Below are positions 15,321-22,599 of a stretch of DNA of 22,599 nucleotides, in pieces. This DNA comes from an uncultured Bacteroidota bacterium (GTDB lineage: Bacteria > Bacteroidota > Bacteroidia > Bacteroidales > F082). Below the pieces are notes generated by a model. It was not told the DNA's origin, ran no database searches, and saw only the letters and a program-made list of their open reading frames with translations. Location: positions 1 to 22,599 of the forward strand of contig UQNO01000031.1 of the NCBI GenBank assembly GCA_900542475.1. Direction: 5' to 3'. The position numbers and the translations under genes were made by a program. Numbering within the stretch: position 1 is the stretch's first letter; every line of letters begins with the position of its first letter.

Positions 15321-16787
15321 TTGAAGAAACTTAACATTTATATAATCAAACAATACATTGGCACGTTCATTTTCACGTTTTTCGTCGCCATTTTCATTCT
15401 TTTGATGCAGTTTTTATGGACCTGGGTCGATGAGTTAATCGGCAAAGGCGTGGAGTTCTCGGTGATGTTCAAGCTGTTGTTTTACACCTCCGTCACTTTC
15501 GTCCCGATGGCGCTTCCGCTCGCGATTCTGCTGTCTTCGTTGATGTGTTTCGGCAATCTCGGCGAGTATTATGAGCTCGTCGCGATGAAAGCCAGCGGCA
15601 TATCTACATGGAAAGTGATGCGTCCGCTTCTCTATTTCTCCTTGACGATGAGCATTTTAGGCTTTTTCTTCTCCAACAACGTGATGCCGGTGGCAAATCT
15701 GAAGATGCAATCGACACTTTACGACGTAAGTCATAAAAAAATGACTTTGGAGATTCCGGAAGGGGTGTTTTACCGCGGTCTCGACAAATATGTCATCAAG
15801 GTGGCGAAGAAAAGCAAGGACGGCAATTGGATGTACAATATCATGATTTATGACCACAGCGATGGCAAGGGCAATGTCAAAGTGACTGTGGCAGACTCCG
15901 GCTACATGGCAATGACACCGAGCCAACGCGACATGATTTTCACGCTTTACGACGGCTATAACTATAACGAGATGATTGACGACAAAGACTATCGCACACG
16001 CCGTCCGTTCCAGAAAATGTCGTTCAAACGACAGATAGTGTCGTTTGACATGTCGCAGTTCGACATGAAACATATCAATGAAGATGCTTTTAAGAATCAC
16101 CAGACAATGCTGAATATCAAGCAGTTGAACACGGCGATAGACTCATTGAACGTGGCTTATTACGAGAAAGCGAAGCGCAACAACGAGGCTTTGGTCAACA
16201 GATTTCAATATCTAACCCTCAACAAGGATAATTTCACTATAGCCGACGACAAGCTCAAGCAGAGACAAGGCGATGCGATGGCAAACGACAGCATCGAGGT
16301 CTTCCATTGGCCTTTATTGAGCAACGTTCCGGAGAAAGAACGCAGTCCTATCTTGGGGATAGCCGCGAATAACGTCACGAACATGAAGGAGAGCATCTCC
16401 ATCACCGTCAACAACATGAAGCGCGACCGTGTCAACATAAGGAAGCACGAGCAGGTGCTGAACCAGAAGTTCACCCTCAGCGTGGCGTGCATACTGTTTT
16501 TCTTCATCGGGGCGCCGTTGGGAGCCATAATACGCAAAGGCGGCTTGGGTATGCCGGTAGTCGTCAGCGTGGTGTTCTTCGTGATTTATTATGTCATCAC
16601 CATCATAGGCGAGCGCGTGGCGGTAAACGGCGACATGTCTGTGTTTCTCGGCGCATGGATTTCCTCGATAGTGCTCTTCCCCATCGGCATCTTCCTCACA
16701 TTCAAAGCCACCACCGACGCGGCACTGCTTGATGCCGAGTCGTGGAAGAAATTTTTCACGAAACTCAAAAAAAATCCAACGATATGA
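15321..16787 (+). CDS. LptF/LptG family permease (LPS export)
   Basis: A 488-residue inner-membrane permease of the YjgP/YjgQ (LptF/LptG) family, a transmembrane subunit of the Lpt machinery that moves lipopolysaccharide from the inner to the outer membrane. The N-terminal membrane bundle is at about 12-32, 52-75 and 100-120, with LGEYYELVAMKASGIS (80-95), the coupling-helix region expected to contact the LptB ATPase. A large soluble periplasmic domain follows, then three C-terminal segments starting at LSVACILFFFIGAPLGAI. The start is TTG at 15321: an in-frame TGA lies at 15312-15314, and MKKLNIYIIKQYIGTF is the typical family N-terminus. The stop overlaps the next gene's start as ATGA. Whether it acts as LptF or LptG cannot be told here. 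Confidence 0.9.
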   Translation: MKKLNIYIIKQYIGTFIFTFFVAIFILLMQFLWTWVDELIGKGVEFSVMFKLLFYTSVTFVPMALPLAILLSSLMCFGNLGEYYELVAMKASGISTWKVMRPLLYFSLTMSILGFFFSNNVMPVANLKMQSTLYDVSHKKMTLEIPEGVFYRGLDKYVIKVAKKSKDGNWMYNIMIYDHSDGKGNVKVTVADSGYMAMTPSQRDMIFTLYDGYNYNEMIDDKDYRTRRPFQKMSFKRQIVSFDMSQFDMKHINEDAFKNHQTMLNIKQLNTAIDSLNVAYYEKAKRNNEALVNRFQYLTLNKDNFTIADDKLKQRQGDAMANDSIEVFHWPLLSNVPEKERSPILGIAANNVTNMKESISITVNNMKRDRVNIRKHEQVLNQKFTLSVACILFFFIGAPLGAIIRKGGLGMPVVVSVVFFVIYYVITIIGERVAVNGDMSVFLGAWISSIVLFPIGIFLTFKATTDAALLDAESWKKFFTKLKKNPTI

Positions 16788-18004
16788 ACATCCTTCTGTT
16801 ATGCAACAACGCACCATTCCCCCCCAGCGAAGGCGGCCCCATGGCAATGAACAGCGTCATCACCGGACTGTTGGATATGGGTCATACCGTGAAAGTGTTA
16901 GCGTTCAACAGCGACAAAAACCATGTTGACATCAACAAAATCCCTGAGGATTACCGCAAGAAGACAAAAATAGAATTTATCGATATAAAACTGAAGATAA
17001 AGCCTTGGGAGGCTTTTAAGAACCTGTTTTCAAACGAGTCATATCAAATAAAAAGATTCATATCGGAGAGATTTAAAGAAAAACTGATACAGATTTTAAA
17101 GAAAGAACGTTTCGACATCATACAGCTCGAGATGATTTACATGACTCCATATATCGACACCATCAGGGAGCACTCGAATGCCACGATAGTGCTGCGTGCT
17201 CATAACGTGGAGCACAAGATTTGGGAACGCATGGCCAAGAACACGATTTTCTTCGCCAAACGTTGGTATATCCATCATCTTGTGCGCACGCTGCGCAGCT
17301 ACGAGATGAGTGCGCTCGACAAAGTCGATGGCATTGCGGCAATAACCCTCACTGACGCCAGTTACTTCAGACGTGTGACGGCAACACCCGTGATAGACTT
17401 GCCTTTCGGCGTTGACATAGACAAGTTCGACCCTGTCTTCGAGACCGGCGACACCCCCACATTCTATCATATTGGCTCAATGAACTGGATGCCAAACGAA
17501 GAAGGCATCAGATGGTTCCTGAAAAACGTGTGGGACAAGGTGCTGAAACGCATTCCCGACGCCAAGCTCTATCTCGCCGGACGAAACATGCCTAAATGGC
17601 TTAGGAAAACAAAGAAAAAGAACGTGGTGATAGTGGGCGAAGTGCCTGATGCCCACGAATTTGTCAACAAACATAACATTGCGATAGTACCGTTGTTCTC
17701 GGGCAGCGGCATGCGCATCAAAATCATCGAGTCGATGGCGTTGGGCAAGACCGTAATCACCACGCTGGTAGGAGCCGAAGGCATACAATACTCCGAATTT
17801 GACGACATTATCATTGCCGACAACGAGCCGAAGATGGTCGAGAACATCTGCCGGCTGTATCAGCACCCTGAAGAAGCAGAGGCCATCGGCATCAACGCAC
17901 GCCGTCTGATTGAGGAAATATACGACAACAAAAAGATTATCAACAGACTGGTGATATTTTACAACGAATTGAGGTCTAACAGAACGATAACAGTTTTAAA
18001 TTAA
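16784..18004 (+). CDS. Glycosyltransferase, GT4-type (first of two)
   Basis: A 406-residue GT-B-fold retaining glycosyltransferase, expected to act on the cytoplasmic face in making surface polysaccharide or LPS sugars. The N-terminal lobe begins MNILLLCNNAPFPPSEGGP, a typical acceptor-side loop, and RAHNVEHKIWERM lies at 138-150. The C-terminal donor lobe has FYHIGSMNWMPNEEGIRWF (227-245), then PLFSGSGMRIKIIESMALGK (303-322), the nucleotide-sugar-binding E-x7-E-like region of GT4. ATG 16784 is chosen over an in-frame ATG at 16742 because it sits in an ATGA overlap with the permease stop and gives the right N-terminus. Donor and acceptor are unknown. The next gene is a related enzyme (overlap TAATG). 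Confidence 0.88.
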   Translation: MNILLLCNNAPFPPSEGGPMAMNSVITGLLDMGHTVKVLAFNSDKNHVDINKIPEDYRKKTKIEFIDIKLKIKPWEAFKNLFSNESYQIKRFISERFKEKLIQILKKERFDIIQLEMIYMTPYIDTIREHSNATIVLRAHNVEHKIWERMAKNTIFFAKRWYIHHLVRTLRSYEMSALDKVDGIAAITLTDASYFRRVTATPVIDLPFGVDIDKFDPVFETGDTPTFYHIGSMNWMPNEEGIRWFLKNVWDKVLKRIPDAKLYLAGRNMPKWLRKTKKKNVVIVGEVPDAHEFVNKHNIAIVPLFSGSGMRIKIIESMALGKTVITTLVGAEGIQYSEFDDIIIADNEPKMVENICRLYQHPEEAEAIGINARRLIEEIYDNKKIINRLVIFYNELRSNRTITVLN

Positions 18005-19224
18005 TGAAGATATTTGTGCTATTACCAAGGATTCCGTGGCCGCTTGAGAAAGGCGACAAGTTGAGGGCTTACAACCAAATCAAGCAGTTGGCCAGGAACA
18101 ACGAGATAATTCTCTGCGCTCTGAACGACGACATGAAGGTCGATAAACGCGCCGCTTTTCAGGCGATGCAGCCTTATTGCGCCTCCGTGAATTTCATCGA
18201 CCTTCCGAAAATCGGCATCTTGTTCAACGTGTTCAGGTCATATCTGCTCGGACTGCCGATACAGTGCGGCTACTTCTACAGTTCCAAGGCGAAGAAAAAG
18301 GTTCACAAGCTCATCGAGCATCACAAGCCCGACATGCTGTTCGGGCAGCTGTTACGCGTGGCGCCATATCTTCGCAAGGTCAACATTCCCAAAACAATCG
18401 ACTATCAAGATGTGTTCTCGATGGGAATGAAACGTCGCGCCGAGATAGCGGGCATGTTCGCAAAGCCGTTTTTCGAGATGGAATACAATCGCCTGCGCCG
18501 TTATGAACGTCGTGTTTTCGATGAGTTTGACGTGAAAACCATCATCAGCGAGCCCGACAGAGCGAATATCGACCATCCCGACAGGAAAAAAATCCTCATC
18601 GTGCCTAACGGTGTCGATCACGATTATTACAAGCCGATGGACAGGGAGAAGAAGTACGACATAGTGTTCACTGGAAACATGGGATATGCGCCGAATGTCA
18701 ACGCTGTTGAGTTCCTGGCTTATGAAATCATGCCCAAGGTGTGGGAGACGCTGCCCAATGCGAAGCTGTATATCGCCGGCGCCCAGCCCGATATGAAAGT
18801 GAAAAAGACGGCGTGTGACAACATCATCGTGAGCGGGTGGGTTGACGACATGCGCGAGGCATATTCACAAAGCCGCATCTTCATCGCCCCGATGCGCATC
18901 GGGACAGGTCTTCAAAACAAACTCCTTGAAGCCATGGCGATGAGGATTCCGTGCATCACCACATCGTTGGCCAACGGCTCGCTGCATGCCGTCAACGGAA
19001 AAGAGATACTGGTCGATAACAGCTCGTCAGAGCTTGCGGCCGACATAGTGTTTCTGTTAAAACGTCCCGACAAGGCAGCTGAAATAGCCGAGGAAGGGTT
19101 CAACTTCGTGAACCGCGTATATGACTGGGGCGCAGCCACCAAGATTATGGAAGACGCAATGATAACCGTTTTAAATAAACAAGCAAATAAAAATAATAGC
19201 AACCATGGCACAGACAGACGATAA
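18004..19224 (+). CDS. Glycosyltransferase, GT4-type (second of two)
   Basis: Another 406-residue GT-B-type glycosyltransferase, resembling the first in design: N-terminal MKIFVLLPRIPWPLEKGDKL, a linker with VPNGVDHDYYKP, then DIVFTGNMGYAPNVNAVEFL and the donor-site block PMRIGTGLQNKLLEAMAMRI. The similarity of layout suggests an old duplication, but the two are clearly diverged. It resembles the family often annotated as sugar transferases of exopolysaccharide loci; the exact sugar is unknown. ATG 18004 overlaps the preceding TAA by one base, and the last 20 bases overlap the start of ettA. The lysine- and asparagine-rich tail (NKQANKNNSNHGTDRR) comes from that overlap region and probably has no structure of its own. 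Confidence 0.88.
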   Translation: MKIFVLLPRIPWPLEKGDKLRAYNQIKQLARNNEIILCALNDDMKVDKRAAFQAMQPYCASVNFIDLPKIGILFNVFRSYLLGLPIQCGYFYSSKAKKKVHKLIEHHKPDMLFGQLLRVAPYLRKVNIPKTIDYQDVFSMGMKRRAEIAGMFAKPFFEMEYNRLRRYERRVFDEFDVKTIISEPDRANIDHPDRKKILIVPNGVDHDYYKPMDREKKYDIVFTGNMGYAPNVNAVEFLAYEIMPKVWETLPNAKLYIAGAQPDMKVKKTACDNIIVSGWVDDMREAYSQSRIFIAPMRIGTGLQNKLLEAMAMRIPCITTSLANGSLHAVNGKEILVDNSSSELAADIVFLLKRPDKAAEIAEEGFNFVNRVYDWGAATKIMEDAMITVLNKQANKNNSNHGTDRR

Positions 19225-20878
19225 AAAAATCATCTTCTCGATGGTCGGCGTAAGCAAAGTCATACCGCCGTCACGACAGATTTTGAAAGACATCTATCTT
19301 TCTTTTTACTACGGGGCAAAAATCGGCATCATAGGCTTGAACGGCGCCGGAAAGTCAACGTTGCTGCGAATCATCGCCGGCAAAGAGAAGTCATACAACG
19401 GCGAAGTTGTGTTCTCGCCAGGCTATTCCGTCGGCATGCTCGACCAAGAGCCGCAATTGGACGACAACAAGACCGTGCGCCAAGTGGTGGAGGAAGGAGC
19501 TCAAGAAGTCGTTGACCTTCTTAAAGAATACGAAGAAATAAGCAATAAATTCGCTGAGCCCGACGCCGACTTCGACAAGCTTATCGAAAGACAAGGGGAG
19601 CTCACCGAGCTTATCGAGCAGCACGACGGCTGGAACCTCGACAGCAAGCTCGAACGCGCCATGGACGCACTCAACTGTCCCGAAGGCGACACTCCTGTCA
19701 AAAATCTATCAGGAGGCGAGCGGCGCAGAGTCGCCTTGGTGAGACTGCTCTTGCAGGAACCGGACATCCTGCTCCTCGACGAGCCTACCAACCACCTCGA
19801 CGCCGAAGCCATCGAATGGCTCGAAAAGCACTTGCAGCAATACAAAGGCACCGTCATCGCGGTGACACACGACCGCTATTTCCTCGACCATGTGGCAGGC
19901 TGGATTCTCGAACTCGACCGCGGCGAAGGAATACCCTGGAAAGGCAACTACTCGTCATGGCTCGACCAGAAGACCGCGCGCATGGCGATGGAGGAAAAGA
20001 CAGAAAGCAAGCGTCGCAAGACCCTCGAACGCGAACTCGAATGGGTGCGCATGGCACCTAAAGCCCGGCACGCCAAAGGAAAGGCACGTCTGGAGTCGTA
20101 TGAGAAAATGCTCAACGAAGACGTGAAAGAGAAAGAAGAGAAACTCGAAATCTATATCCCTAACGGAGACCGCCTCGGCAACAAAGTCATTGAAGCCAAA
20201 AACGTTACAAAAGCTTTTGGCGACAAGGTCTTGTTTGAGAACCTCAACTTCAGCCTGCCTCCGGCAGGCATAGTGGGGGTCATCGGGCCTAACGGAGCCG
20301 GCAAGACCACGCTATTCCGCATGATTATGGGAATAGAGAAACCCGATTCAGGCACTTTCGAGGTCGGCGAGACCGTGAAAATCGGCTACGTTGACCAGCA
20401 ACACGCCGAAATAGACCCCGAAAAGACTGTCTGGGAAGTCATCTCCGGCGGCAACGAGCTCATTCAACTCGGCAAGCGCACCATGCCGTCGCGCGCCTAC
20501 GTGTCGCGCTTCAACTTCGGCGGCGACTCCCAACAAAAGAAAGCCGGCGTCCTCTCCGGCGGTGAACGAAACCGCATGCACTTGGCTTTGACACTGAAAC
20601 AGGAGGCGAATGTCCTGCTCCTCGACGAGCCTACCAACGACATCGACGTTAACACCCTGCGCGCCCTGGAAGAAGGCTTGGAAAACTTCGCCGGCTGCGC
20701 CGTCATCATATCGCACGACCGATGGTTCCTCGACAGAATAGCAACGCATATCCTCGCTTTTGAAGGCGACTCGCAAGTCTATTTCTTTGAAGGCAGCTAC
20801 TCGGAATACGAGGAAAACAAAATCAAACGCCTTGGAAACCAACAGCCCAAGAAGTTCAGATACAAAAGACTAATGTAA
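19205..20878 (+). CDS. ettA: Energy-dependent translational throttle protein EttA (ABC-F ATPase)
   Basis: A 557-residue soluble ABC-F protein with two ATPase domains and no membrane segment. EttA binds the ribosomal E site and gates the first peptide bond according to the ATP/ADP ratio. Domain 1 has Walker A GLNGAGKST (44-52), signature LSGGERRR (168-175) and LLLDEPTNHLD with Glu193. Domain 2 has GPNGAGKTT (361-369), LSGGERNRMHLALTL (450-464) and LLLDEPTNDID with Glu475. The arm insert (about 95-140) and charged linker (about 262-315, with RMAPKARHAKGKARLESYE) have EttA-like length. The N-terminal KKIIFSMVGVSKVIPP is typical of EttA rather than Uup or an antibiotic-resistance ABC-F. It overlaps the glycosyltransferase by 20 bases and is the last gene before the terminator hairpin. 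Confidence 0.93.
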   Translation: MAQTDDKKIIFSMVGVSKVIPPSRQILKDIYLSFYYGAKIGIIGLNGAGKSTLLRIIAGKEKSYNGEVVFSPGYSVGMLDQEPQLDDNKTVRQVVEEGAQEVVDLLKEYEEISNKFAEPDADFDKLIERQGELTELIEQHDGWNLDSKLERAMDALNCPEGDTPVKNLSGGERRRVALVRLLLQEPDILLLDEPTNHLDAEAIEWLEKHLQQYKGTVIAVTHDRYFLDHVAGWILELDRGEGIPWKGNYSSWLDQKTARMAMEEKTESKRRKTLERELEWVRMAPKARHAKGKARLESYEKMLNEDVKEKEEKLEIYIPNGDRLGNKVIEAKNVTKAFGDKVLFENLNFSLPPAGIVGVIGPNGAGKTTLFRMIMGIEKPDSGTFEVGETVKIGYVDQQHAEIDPEKTVWEVISGGNELIQLGKRTMPSRAYVSRFNFGGDSQQKKAGVLSGGERNRMHLALTLKQEANVLLLDEPTNDIDVNTLRALEEGLENFAGCAVIISHDRWFLDRIATHILAFEGDSQVYFFEGSYSEYEENKIKRLGNQQPKKFRYKRLM

Positions 20879-20888
20879 AAACGAACGT

Positions 20889-20912
20889 AAAGACGGATGA
20901 AAATCCGTCTTT
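20889..20912. terminator. Intrinsic terminator between ettA and deoC
   Basis: A perfect 10-bp stem AAAGACGGAT / ATCCGTCTTT closes on the tetraloop GAAA, ten bases after the ettA stop codon. The descending arm ends in TTT on the plus strand, and the minus strand has a TTTTT about 12 bases on, so it can serve both converging transcripts. deoC ends at 20932, 20 bases to the right. Confidence 0.8.
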
Positions 20913-20931
20913 TCAAACCTGCGATTGCTAA

Positions 20932-21801
20932 CTATCCTTCCAGTTCCTCCATAACCTTTCCCGCCAGCCTGCTCGTTCCGACACGGAAATAATTCTTGTT
21001 CAGCCACTTGTCGCCAAGAACGTCTTTCACTATATAATAATAGGTGAGCGCGTCTTCTATTGTTGACATGCCGCCAGCCGGCTTGAACCCCACCATCTGC
21101 CCTGTGGTCTCGAAATATTCTTTGATGGTGTCGCACATTATAAGAGCCGCCATCGGGGTGGCGTTGACAGCGATTTTTCCCGTCGATGTCTTGATAAAAT
21201 CAGCACCCGCTAAAATAGCCAACTCGCTGGCTTTGCGGATGTTAGCGACAGTCTTCAGCTCGCCTGTCTCAAGAATGACCTTCAGGTGCGCCGGTTCCCG
21301 AGAGACGCCATGAACAGCCGATGCCGCACAGATTTCTTTGACGGCTTGGATTTCGTTATAAACCTCGTCATAGTCTCCCTCAAGGAAAGTGCCTCTTGAG
21401 ATGACCATGTCAACCTCGTCGACGCCCTGCTCCACGCAATATTCCACCTCTTTCTTCTTCAACTCGAACGCCATCTGCCCCGACGGAAAGCAACATGCAA
21501 CCGTGGCGACCTTGATTCCGCTGCCTTTCAACAACGCCTTCGCTTGCTTCACAAACGGACTGTAAATACAGATGGCAGGAACCGAAATTCCCATGCTGTT
21601 ATTCTGAAAACCAATGGCTTTTGCACAAAAGTCATCAATCTTTTGAGCGTTGTCAAAAGCTTCCAATGTGGTGAAATCTATGCTCTGGAAAATAGTTTTC
21701 AAAGCCTCGCGACGGTCGCTGCTCTTGCTCTGTCTCCCAACGATTTCATCAACTCTCGCCAGAAGCTCCTCCTCGGTATAATTGTATAAATTGAAATTCA
21801 T
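20932..21801 (-). CDS. deoC: Deoxyribose-phosphate aldolase
   Basis: Cytoplasmic class I aldolase that splits 2-deoxyribose 5-phosphate into glyceraldehyde 3-phosphate and acetaldehyde, the last step of deoxynucleoside breakdown. The 289-residue product contains the Schiff-base lysine Lys204 in DFIKTSTGK, Lys240 in GFKPAGG, and Asp131 in VDEVDMVIS, matching Lys167, Lys201 and Asp102 of the E. coli enzyme by motif. GTSRLAG near the C-terminus binds phosphate. An N-terminal extension of about 40 residues (NLYNYTEEELLARVDEIV) makes it longer than the 220-260-residue standard forms. It is a single-gene unit with its own promoter box, and converges with ettA at a shared terminator. Functionally it pairs loosely with cdd at the other end of the window, since both serve nucleoside salvage. 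Confidence 0.95.
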   Translation of the reverse strand: MNFNLYNYTEEELLARVDEIVGRQSKSSDRREALKTIFQSIDFTTLEAFDNAQKIDDFCAKAIGFQNNSMGISVPAICIYSPFVKQAKALLKGSGIKVATVACCFPSGQMAFELKKKEVEYCVEQGVDEVDMVISRGTFLEGDYDEVYNEIQAVKEICAASAVHGVSREPAHLKVILETGELKTVANIRKASELAILAGADFIKTSTGKIAVNATPMAALIMCDTIKEYFETTGQMVGFKPAGGMSTIEDALTYYYIVKDVLGDKWLNKNYFRVGTSRLAGKVMEELEG

Positions 21802-21820
21802 GATTTAATATTTTTATTGA

Positions 21821-21853
21821 TTTGCAAAGATACAAATATTTTTCTTAATTTTG
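21821..21853 (+). promoter_or_regulatory. Rightward promoter for the porin-like gene
   Basis: TTTG at 21821-21824, 21 bases, then TAATTTTG at 21846-21853 match the Bacteroidetes promoter consensus. The start would be near 21859, about 185 bases before ATG 22045. The long leader contains the structured repeat at 21884-22028. Confidence 0.6.
21825..21832 (-). promoter_or_regulatory. Leftward -7 box of deoC (TATCTTTG)
   Basis: The minus strand reads TATCTTTG followed by C, an exact TAnnTTTG match. No clear -33 TTTG was found at the right distance. Transcription would start near 21818, leaving about 17 bases before ATG 21801. It lies inside the spacer of the rightward promoter, so the two may compete. 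Confidence 0.6.
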
Positions 21854-21883
21854 CGGCGAATTTTAAAAGAAAGAAACACCACG

Positions 21884-22028
21884 CGTCATTTCAACCGGAG
21901 CAGAGCGAAACGGAGACTTGAGATTGCAAGGGTATTCAACCCTTGGTGAACAAATCTCGGACAAATTCGCACCAAACGAATTAAAAGAATGAAAGTTCCC
22001 GACTTCACTTCGTTGCACTCGGAATGAC
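21884..22028 (+). repeat. Structured intergenic repeat, copy B, in the porin leader
   Basis: A 145-base element bounded by inverted ends GTCATT (21885-21890) and AATGAC (22023-22028). Inside are a nested stem, GAGATT 21920-21925 with AATCTC 21953-21958 enclosing CAAGGGT / ACCCTTG (21927-21945), and a 6-bp stem AATTCG / CGAATT (21964-21982). The left end CCGGAGCAGAGCGAAACGG and the right end, reverse-complemented as GTCATTCCGAGTGCAACG, match the ends of the copy at 5665-5763. It contains no ORF. It would be transcribed as part of the leader of the downstream gene. Confidence 0.65.
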
Positions 22029-22044
22029 AAAAGTAAAAACTACA

Positions 22045-22599
22045 ATGAAAAAACTTTTTATTCTAACAGTGTTAACGCTTGTCGCGACAGCGGCTTTCGC
22101 CCAGTTCAACAAGGAAAACAACTTCGGCGTCAACACTTTAAAGTTCGAGGTGAGAACCGATTTCGACTATTATTCACAGAACGACAGTTCTTATAGCGGC
22201 TTCACCGGAAGGTATCTCAACTTCATCATGAAAGGCGACATAAACGAGCATTTATACTATGCTTATCGCCAGAGGCTCAACAAGACACAGACCATGGCGA
22301 ACTTCTTCGACGCCACCGATTTCCTTTATATCGGCTGGAGAATCAACGATAATTTCGCCTTGACTGCCGGCAAGGAAGTCGTTGTGATGGGCGGCATAGA
22401 GTATGATCTCGCCCCTATCGATGTATATTTTCATTCTCGTTCCTGGGAACTTAACTGCTATCAATTCGGCGCCAACTTGCAGTTCACGACCAACGACGAG
22501 AAAAACATCTTCACTCTACAGTTCACCAATTCGCCTTTCGGAATAGGATATCAAAGCGGATTATATAACTACAGCTTTCATTGGCGCGCCAACTACAAG
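22045..22599 (+). CDS. Porin-like outer-membrane protein (partial, runs off the right edge)
   Basis: The first 185 codons of a gene that continues beyond the window. The product begins with a clear Sec signal peptide, MKKLFILTVLTLVATAAFA, with cleavage expected before Gln20. The mature part shows alternating aromatic and polar strands typical of an outer-membrane beta-barrel: KFEVRTDFDYYSQND, GFTGRYLNFIMKGDINEHLYYAYRQRLNK, FLYIGWRINDNFALTAGKEVVVMGG and later LQFTTNDEKNIFTLQFTNSPFG. The GRYLNFIMKGDI and AGKEVV segments resemble the phosphate-selective porin O/P family, giving a tentative family call. Substrate unknown. The start is at ATG 22045; no ORF closes inside the window because the stop lies outside. 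A long leader with the repeat element precedes it. Confidence 0.7.
   Translation, partial: MKKLFILTVLTLVATAAFAQFNKENNFGVNTLKFEVRTDFDYYSQNDSSYSGFTGRYLNFIMKGDINEHLYYAYRQRLNKTQTMANFFDATDFLYIGWRINDNFALTAGKEVVVMGGIEYDLAPIDVYFHSRSWELNCYQFGANLQFTTNDEKNIFTLQFTNSPFGIGYQSGLYNYSFHWRANYK

Noticed and set aside
16742..16783. Upstream ATG at 16742 for the first glycosyltransferase
   Set aside because: It lies inside the permease coding region and adds 14 polar residues before the conserved MNILLLCNN start. The ATGA overlap at 16784 is the better start.
1..22599. CRISPR arrays, tRNA or rRNA genes, insertion sequences, prophage or defence genes
   Set aside because: No regularly spaced repeats, no cloverleaf-like intergenic segments, and no transposase, integrase, nuclease or toxin-like products were seen. 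Gene gaps are all shorter than 250 bases.

Overview
The window looks like an ordinary chromosomal stretch of a member of the Bacteroidota, most likely Bacteroidales. Three things point there: promoters of the Bacteroidetes type (TTTG, about 20 bases, then TAnnTTTG) between divergent genes; the gene content (DUF4271 protein, HemD, RnpA, YidD and CtpA in a row, a single LptF/G-type permease, an alpha-2-macroglobulin lipoprotein paired with PbpC); and the weak Shine-Dalgarno signals. Coding density is very high. No tRNA, rRNA, CRISPR, insertion sequence or prophage gene was seen.

Layout. Bases 1-171 hold a leftward promoter-like box and a possible 33-codon small ORF with a nine-base G tract. Bases 172-4517 form a tightly packed leftward operon, in transcription order: DUF4271 membrane protein, hemD, rnpA, yidD, a CtpA-type S41 protease and cytidine deaminase. 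A compact divergent promoter region (about 4552-4600) separates it from the rightward genes pta and ackA, the acetate/ATP pathway. After a 20-bp perfect palindrome come a 1,833-residue alpha-2-macroglobulin-like lipoprotein and penicillin-binding protein 1C, a known partnership. A small stand-alone PAS-like protein faces left (14907-15230). Divergent from it starts a rightward operon with overlapping genes: an LptF/LptG permease (TTG start), two GT4-type glycosyltransferases and the ABC-F translation factor EttA, ended by a 10-bp hairpin with a GAAA loop. deoC (leftward) converges on that hairpin. Past another divergent promoter region, a signal-peptide-bearing outer-membrane porin-like gene runs off the right edge. 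Its roughly 185-base leader holds a structured intergenic repeat. A degenerate copy of the same repeat lies between pta and ackA.

No clearly new biological system is visible. The items most worth a second look are the intergenic repeat family, the Cys-to-Ser change at the thioester site of the alpha-2-macroglobulin, the small ORF with a homopolymer tract at the left edge, and the in-frame TAA-TTG junction between hemD and rnpA. All family names were assigned by reading motifs, without database searches.
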